Assembly: GCF_001720165.1 (NCBI RefSeq)
Contig: NZ_MCRI01000010.1
Coordinates: forward strand, 1 to 64,000
DNA: 64,000 nucleotides
From: Methylophaga muralis
GTDB taxonomy: Bacteria > Pseudomonadota > Gammaproteobacteria > Nitrosococcales > Methylophagaceae
Direction: 5' to 3'
Shown: in pieces, positions 59,537 through 64,000 of the stretch
Layout of the letters: each line of letters begins with the position of its first letter
How positions within the stretch are numbered: the first letter of the stretch is position 1
The notes under the pieces: generated by a model
What the model was told of the DNA's origin: nothing
Database searches by the model: none
The model's input: only the letters and a program-made list of their open reading frames with translations
Translations under genes and position numbers: made by a program

Positions 59537-60442
59537 ATGACAAAGCCTAGTGATATACACCTGAGTCATCTGCAAAGTTTTCTTGATTCTTTATGGCTTG
59601 AATCGGGGCTTAGCGATAATACGGTAACGGCGTATCAACATGATTTAGTGGCGTTCGCCAGCTGGTTACAGCCATTGGATGTAACATTAGTTAATGCCGA
59701 ACGTGAGCATATCCAGCGTTATCTGCAGCAACGGATGCGTGACGGTAAAAAGGTACGCAGTGATGCCCGTTTATTATCCAGTTTGCGTCGTTTTTATCGC
59801 TATTTATGTCGAGAAAGCATACGTGATTCCGATCCTACGGCAATGCTGGAATCTCCCAGACTTGGCAAATCACTGCCAGGCAGTTTATCTGAAGAAGATG
59901 TAATCAATCTGCTAGCCCAACCCGATACTGAAAGTGCTTTGGGTATGCGTGACAGAACGATGCTGGAAGTTTTATATGCCACCGGGTTACGGGTATCAGA
60001 GCTGGTAGCCTTGACCTTTGAACAGCTAAATATGCGCCAGGGCTTAATACGCTGCATTGGTAAAGGCAATAAAGAGAGATTAGTACCTTTAGGTGAAACC
60101 GCATTGGACTGGTTACAGCTTTATTTATTGGAAAGTCGACCTCAGTTGTTGCAAGGCCAGCTGACAGATGATTTATTTCCAACCCGTCGTGGCCATTCAA
60201 TGACCCGGCAGGCATTCTGGTACATTATCAAACGTTACGCCAAACTGGCGCATATCGATAAACCCCTGTCACCGCATACTTTACGCCATGCTTTTGCCAC
60301 CCATTTGCTGAATCATGGTGCCGATTTGCGTGTGGTTCAGTTGTTACTGGGGCATGCCGATTTATCAACAACGCAAATTTACACTCATGTAGCTAAAGCC
60401 AGATTGCAACAGATGCATAACCAGCATCATCCACGTGGATGA
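59537..60442 (+). CDS. xerD: Site-specific tyrosine recombinase XerD
   Basis: A 301-residue recombinase resolving chromosome dimers at dif with XerC. SAM-like core-binding domain at about 8-95; catalytic residues Arg152 (TGLRVSELV), Lys176, His247 and Arg250 (HTLRHAFATHLL), His273 (LGHADLSTTQ) and Tyr282 (IYTHV). Length (E. coli 298) and the upstream neighbour of dsbC fit XerD rather than a mobile-element integrase. Confidence 0.95.
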   Translation: MTKPSDIHLSHLQSFLDSLWLESGLSDNTVTAYQHDLVAFASWLQPLDVTLVNAEREHIQRYLQQRMRDGKKVRSDARLLSSLRRFYRYLCRESIRDSDPTAMLESPRLGKSLPGSLSEEDVINLLAQPDTESALGMRDRTMLEVLYATGLRVSELVALTFEQLNMRQGLIRCIGKGNKERLVPLGETALDWLQLYLLESRPQLLQGQLTDDLFPTRRGHSMTRQAFWYIIKRYAKLAHIDKPLSPHTLRHAFATHLLNHGADLRVVQLLLGHADLSTTQIYTHVAKARLQQMHNQHHPRG

Positions 60443-60510
60443 GTTTTCGGCATCATGCAAGCTGATGGTAAACTGGCGAGTTAAAAATTAATTAGATTGG
60501 GAGAAGCCAA

Positions 60511-60996
60511 ATGCCCTCATTTGATATTATTTCTGAAGTAGACAAGCATGAATTGACCAATGCGGTGGATCAAGCAAACCGTGAACTGGATAACCGCTTT
60601 GATTTTCGCGGAACCGAAGCCAAAGTGGAGCAGTCTGACAAAACGCTGACCATGTTTGCCAACAGTGATTTCCAGTTAGATCAGCTGCTCGACATTCTCA
60701 GAATGAAACTGGTAAAACGCGGTATTGATATCAGTTGTTTAGAACTTAAAGATCCAGTGGGTTACGGCAAAATGCGCAAACAGGATGTACTGGTGCGTGA
60801 AGGTATTGAAAAAGATTTATCACGTACCATCGTCAAACTGATCAAAGAGAGCAAAATCAAAGTGCAGGCAGCAGTGCAAGGCGATAGTGTGAGAGTTACC
60901 GGCAAAAAACGCGATGATCTGCAACAGGTGATGGCTTTATTGAAAAGTCATGATTCGATTGATATGCCACTGCAATTTAACAACTTCAGAGATTAA
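60511..60996 (+). CDS. yajQ: YajQ family nucleotide-binding protein
   Basis: A 161-residue protein matching E. coli YajQ (163): [34 protein letters not shown], then [23 protein letters not shown] and [25 protein letters not shown]. Homologues in Xanthomonas and Pseudomonas bind cyclic di-GMP and act with transcription factors. A ggagaag site precedes the start. Confidence 0.95.
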   Translation: MPSFDIISEVDKHELTNAVDQANRELDNRFDFRGTEAKVEQSDKTLTMFANSDFQLDQLLDILRMKLVKRGIDISCLELKDPVGYGKMRKQDVLVREGIEKDLSRTIVKLIKESKIKVQAAVQGDSVRVTGKKRDDLQQVMALLKSHDSIDMPLQFNNFRD

Positions 60997-61009
60997 GAGA
61001 CTTATAAGA

Positions 61010-61735
61010 ATGAATTTAAGCCGACTGGTATGGTTGCCATTATTGTTTTGCATGAGTTTTGCTCATGCCGATGAAATGGCAAAGCTCAAAGCTGAACTCA
61101 AAAAACAATTACCAGATATGCAATTGCAATCGTTAAAGCCAGTCGGAGATACCGGCTTGTATGAAGGCATTGTTGACGATCGGATTTATTATTTTACCGC
61201 CGATGGTAAATATTTATTGCAAGGTGATTTATTGGCTCTTGAGTCACGCGAGAATATTACTGAAGCACGTCGGTTAGATCTGAAAAATGCGATATTGGAT
61301 GATCTGAACGAGGAAAGTTTAATCATTTTTGCGGCAAAAAAACCGGACTACACTGTCACCATATTTACCGATATTGATTGTGGTTACTGCCGTGAATTAC
61401 ATCGCCAGGTAAAAGATTATAACGATTTGGGTATCAGCATCCGTTATATGGCTTATCCGCGCGCTGGTGCCGAATCGGAATCAGGCAACAAATTAATTGA
61501 AGTCTGGTGTGCCAAAGATCAACAAAAAGCAATGACCGATGCCAAGGCACAACGAGAGGTGAAAAAAACCTCTTTATGTGAAAACAATCCGGTGGCAGAG
61601 CATTTTGAAATCGGTGGTAAATTGGGAGTGCGTGGCACACCAGCTATTTTTCTGGAAGATGGACAGATGTTACCGGGTTATGTACCACCCAAAAAATTAC
61701 GTGAAATTTTGGACGAATATCTCGGTTCAAGCTAA
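61010..61735 (+). CDS. dsbC: Thiol:disulfide interchange protein DsbC
   Basis: A 241-residue periplasmic disulfide isomerase starting at ATG 61010. Signal peptide about 1-20 (ends SFAHA), N-terminal dimerisation domain to about 75, thioredoxin domain with CGYC at 124-127, and the cis-Pro loop VRGTPAIFL. A second Cys pair (WCAKD and SLCEN) matches the structural disulfide of DsbC. The xerD-dsbC proximity is conserved in E. coli. The 3' end overlaps lpxH by nine bases. Confidence 0.95.
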   Translation: MNLSRLVWLPLLFCMSFAHADEMAKLKAELKKQLPDMQLQSLKPVGDTGLYEGIVDDRIYYFTADGKYLLQGDLLALESRENITEARRLDLKNAILDDLNEESLIIFAAKKPDYTVTIFTDIDCGYCRELHRQVKDYNDLGISIRYMAYPRAGAESESGNKLIEVWCAKDQQKAMTDAKAQREVKKTSLCENNPVAEHFEIGGKLGVRGTPAIFLEDGQMLPGYVPPKKLREILDEYLGSS

Positions 61736-62479
61736 TAGGAGCTGAGTTTCACCCTGAAGCAAACGCATATCGACTAAGCGTATTTTCTCAGCAGTAATTT
61801 CGATATAACTGGGTTCAGAGTGCCAATCACCTAACACGATTCGATAGCTGAGAATGTTTTCGAGTGATTCCAGCTGATGAATAGCCGGGCGGTGAGTATG
61901 ACCATGCAGCAATAAATTAACTTGATATTGCTTCATAACCTGTCTGACAGCAGCTGGATTGACGTCCATAATCTGAGCCTGTTTATATTGTTTTTGCTGC
62001 TTGCTTTTGGCTTTGATTTTATCGGAAATACGTTGCCGTACAAACAACGGCATCGCCAAAAATAACTTTTGTAACCATCGCTTACGCACTATGTTGCGAT
62101 AACGCTGATAACTCACATCATCAGTACACAAACTATCCCCGTGCATTAATAATATTGAATGACCGTAAATATTTACCACTACAGGATCATCTAATAAGCT
62201 TCCACCAACTAATCTGGCAAAACCTTTTCCAAGCATAAAATCACGGTTACCCTGCATCAGATAAATTTTGCTGCCTTGTTGCTGCTGATGTTGTAACGCT
62301 TGAATAAATGGATCAAATTCTGCCGGGATCAAATCGTCTCCCAGCCAGGTATTAAAAATATCACCCAAAATATAAAACGCATCTACCTCATTCTGCTTTG
62401 TAATAAAGTCAGTGGCCAGCCGGATTAACTCCGGCTGATCTGGACTAAGATGTAAGTCTGATATGAACAGGGTTTTCAT
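61727..62479 (-). CDS. lpxH: UDP-2,3-diacylglucosamine diphosphatase LpxH
   Basis: A 250-residue metallophosphatase of the lipid A pathway. Metal ligands: Asp8 and His10 (ISDLHLS), Asp41 (LGDIFNTWLGDD), Asn79 (QGNRDFMLG), His114 (LMHGDSLC), and the HGHTHRP motif near 195-201. No gene for the alternative enzyme LpxI is seen here. It precedes, on the same strand, no other gene; the cyclophilin lies 20 bp upstream and is probably cotranscribed. Confidence 0.94.
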   Translation of the reverse strand: MKTLFISDLHLSPDQPELIRLATDFITKQNEVDAFYILGDIFNTWLGDDLIPAEFDPFIQALQHQQQQGSKIYLMQGNRDFMLGKGFARLVGGSLLDDPVVVNIYGHSILLMHGDSLCTDDVSYQRYRNIVRKRWLQKLFLAMPLFVRQRISDKIKAKSKQQKQYKQAQIMDVNPAAVRQVMKQYQVNLLLHGHTHRPAIHQLESLENILSYRIVLGDWHSEPSYIEITAEKIRLVDMRLLQGETQLLLA

Positions 62480-62498
62480 TTGATTTGGACGGGTTGAA

Positions 62499-63080
62499 TT
62501 ATTCGAACACTATCGCTTTCTCAATCACTACGGCATCTGCAGGCACATCTTGATGGCCACCACGCATAGTAGTTTTTACTTTGCGAATCGCATCAACCAC
62601 ATCCATACCTTCTATGACTTCACCAAACACCGCATAACCCCAGTCCTGCATGGTTTTGCCACGGTAGTTCAAAAAGTCATTATCTTTGGTATTGATAAAA
62701 AACTGTGCAGTTGCAGAATGCGGATCGCCAGTACGCGCCATCGCGACAGTGCCTTTTTTATTGCTCAAGCCGTTATCGGCTTCATTCTGAATTGGCGCTT
62801 CGGTTTTTTTCTGTTTAAAAGATTCATCAAATCCACCACCCTGGATCATGAAGTTTTCAATGACACGATGGAAAATGGTGCCATCGTAAAAACCGGATTC
62901 AACATATTGAATGAAGTTTTTAACCGTTTCAGGGGCCTTGTCAGCATTCAGTGCGATAACAATATCGCCGTGATTGGTGGTGAGCTTCACTTTAGTTTGA
63001 GTGCTGCCGCCTTCCGCCTGAGCAGCAAGAGAAAACGAAGCAAAAAACAGTGGCGCCAAATGGCGATAGAGTATTTTCAT
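62499..63080 (-). CDS. Peptidyl-prolyl cis-trans isomerase, cyclophilin type, exported
   Basis: A 193-residue cyclophilin with a signal peptide (about 1-22, ending LAAQA), so likely a periplasmic PpiA-type enzyme. Core motifs: [47 protein letters not shown], and [16 protein letters not shown], with FHRV Arg and Q/F active-site residues. Pairing with lpxH resembles the E. coli ppiB-lpxH order, though PpiB itself is cytoplasmic. Confidence 0.9.
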   Translation of the reverse strand: MKILYRHLAPLFFASFSLAAQAEGGSTQTKVKLTTNHGDIVIALNADKAPETVKNFIQYVESGFYDGTIFHRVIENFMIQGGGFDESFKQKKTEAPIQNEADNGLSNKKGTVAMARTGDPHSATAQFFINTKDNDFLNYRGKTMQDWGYAVFGEVIEGMDVVDAIRKVKTTMRGGHQDVPADAVVIEKAIVFE

Positions 63081-63183
63081 AGTGGCTTACTTCCAAAATT
63101 GCAAAAAACCAACATGATAGTGCATCAAAGCGATTCAGGTGAACACGAAACAGCTTTTCTGAGGCAACATGCCGAAACAGCGC

Positions 63184-63213
63184 TGTTATCCGACGCTGCT
63201 GACAGCGTATAAT
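63184..63213 (+). promoter_or_regulatory. Candidate promoter of glnS
   Basis: tataat at 63208-63213 is preceded at 18 bases by tgttat, a weak -35. It lies 32 bases before the glnS start, in the gap divergent from the cyclophilin gene. Confidence 0.5.
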
Positions 63214-63244
63214 GCGCGTTCACATTTAACTGTAAACATTCAAT

Positions 63245-64000
63245 ATGTCAGAATCTGCCGTCAATCATAATTTTATACGCCCCATTATTCAGGAAGATAT
63301 TGATTCTGGCAGGATTGCCGGAAAAGTGGTTACCCGTTTTCCTCCTGAGCCCAATGGTTATTTGCATATTGGACATGCCAAATCGATTTGCCTGAACTTT
63401 GGTTTGGCTAAGGAATTCGGCGGTGATTGTCATTTACGTTTTGATGATACCAATCCAGCTAAAGAAGAGCAGGAATACATTGAAGCCATCATGGAAGATG
63501 TACAGTGGCTGGGCTTTCAGTGGGCGGGTGACGTGCGTTATGCATCAAGCTATTTTGAGCAGTTTTACGATTGGGCAATTCATCTGATCAAACAAGGCAA
63601 AGCCTATGTTTGTGATCTCACTGCCGAACAAGCCAGTGAGTATCGGGGCTGGGCGACCAAGCCTGGTAAAGAATCGCCATTTCGTGATCGCAGCATAGAA
63701 GAAAATCTCACTTTGTTAGAGAAAATGAAGCAAGGCGACTTTGCTGAAGGTTTTTGTGTGTTGCGTGCGAAAATCGATATGGCTTCACCGAATATGAATC
63801 TGCGTGATCCGATTCTGTATCGCATTCGCAAGCAGTCGCATCACCAAACCGGTGACAAGTGGTGCATTTATCCCAGCTATGATTTTGCCCACGGGCAGGG
63901 CGATGCAATTGAAGGTGTTACCCACAGTATTTGCACGCTGGAGTTTCAGGATCATCGCCCGTTGTATGAGTGGTTTATTGAAAACCTGCCGGTGCCTTCA
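63245..64000 (+). CDS. glnS: Glutaminyl-tRNA synthetase, 3' end outside window
   Basis: A class I tRNA synthetase; the 252 visible residues start at ATG 63245 ([10 protein letters not shown]) and run off the right edge. The ATP-binding HIGH is at residues 41-44 ([15 protein letters not shown]), followed by [14 protein letters not shown] and [31 protein letters not shown], which separate GlnRS from GluRS. The KMSKS-like site is beyond the edge. Confidence 0.97.
   Translation, partial: MSESAVNHNFIRPIIQEDIDSGRIAGKVVTRFPPEPNGYLHIGHAKSICLNFGLAKEFGGDCHLRFDDTNPAKEEQEYIEAIMEDVQWLGFQWAGDVRYASSYFEQFYDWAIHLIKQGKAYVCDLTAEQASEYRGWATKPGKESPFRDRSIEENLTLLEKMKQGDFAEGFCVLRAKIDMASPNMNLRDPILYRIRKQSHHQTGDKWCIYPSYDFAHGQGDAIEGVTHSICTLEFQDHRPLYEWFIENLPVPS

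Noticed and set aside
59537-60442. Mobile-element integrase
   Set aside because: Length, catalytic layout and location near dsbC fit the housekeeping XerD; it is far from the island end.
1-64000. CRISPR arrays, tRNA or rRNA genes, insertion sequences
   Set aside because: I looked for regular direct repeats, cloverleaf ends and transposase motifs and found none I can support.

Overview
The window looks like the chromosome of a gammaproteobacterium with moderate G+C (mid-40s by eye, not counted). The gene order rnpB-mraZ-rsmH, a full dcw cluster ending in ftsZ-lpxC, then a DUF721/M23/secA/argJ block, is the arrangement I know from gammaproteobacteria such as Pseudomonas. A Methylophaga-like methylotroph is possible from the gene families, but this is a weak guess.

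Layout. Positions 1-1743 are the end of an accessory region: the 3' part of a subtilisin-like (S8) protease gene with foreign-looking arginine codon use. It is followed at 1745-1843 by an isolated 3' fragment of the RNase P RNA gene. This looks like the attachment-site scar of a genomic island integrated into the 3' end of rnpB. From 2043 the core genome resumes: mraZ promoter and operator, then the division and wall cluster mraZ-rsmH-ftsL-ftsI-murE-murF-mraY-murD-ftsW-murG-murC-murB-ddl-ftsQ-ftsA-ftsZ-lpxC (2127-20487), nearly all genes overlapping or a few bases apart. Next come dciA (opposite strand), an M23 peptidase, secA, argJ and a DUF3549 gene (20484-27022).

Positions 27037-30154 are a minus-strand group: flavin-binding protein, peptide deformylase, 2OG-Fe(II) oxygenase and an SpmA/SpmB fusion. 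A DEAD-box helicase (30226-32040) is divergent from a formate/nitrite channel and dodecin. Then follow a SYLF protein, ABC-F ybiT, a GIY-YIG protein and msrB. Positions 36327-40874 hold a BvgS-like hybrid histidine kinase and an overlapping HD-GYP response regulator. On the plus strand are ung and two further ABC-F genes, yheS and uup. From 45723 to 55908 the minus strand carries a CxxCH membrane protein, a DUF4197 protein, a cold-shock protein, yggX-mutY, an AsmA protein, two unrecognised genes, a CorC-type protein and ypjD. The end has ffh, rpsP-rimM-trmD-rplS, xerD, yajQ and dsbC on plus, lpxH and a cyclophilin on minus, and the start of glnS.

A notable pattern is five genes (murF, ddl, the hybrid kinase, ung, yheS) each broken by one frameshift. 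Each is restored to its family's normal length by adding exactly one base. As murF and usually ddl are essential, single-base losses in the assembled sequence are the likeliest explanation, rather than real pseudogenes.

The most interesting place is the left edge: an rnpB-integrated island carrying a protease of the kind seen in two-gene ATPase/subtilase phage-defence systems (IetAS-like). Its partner gene would lie outside the window.
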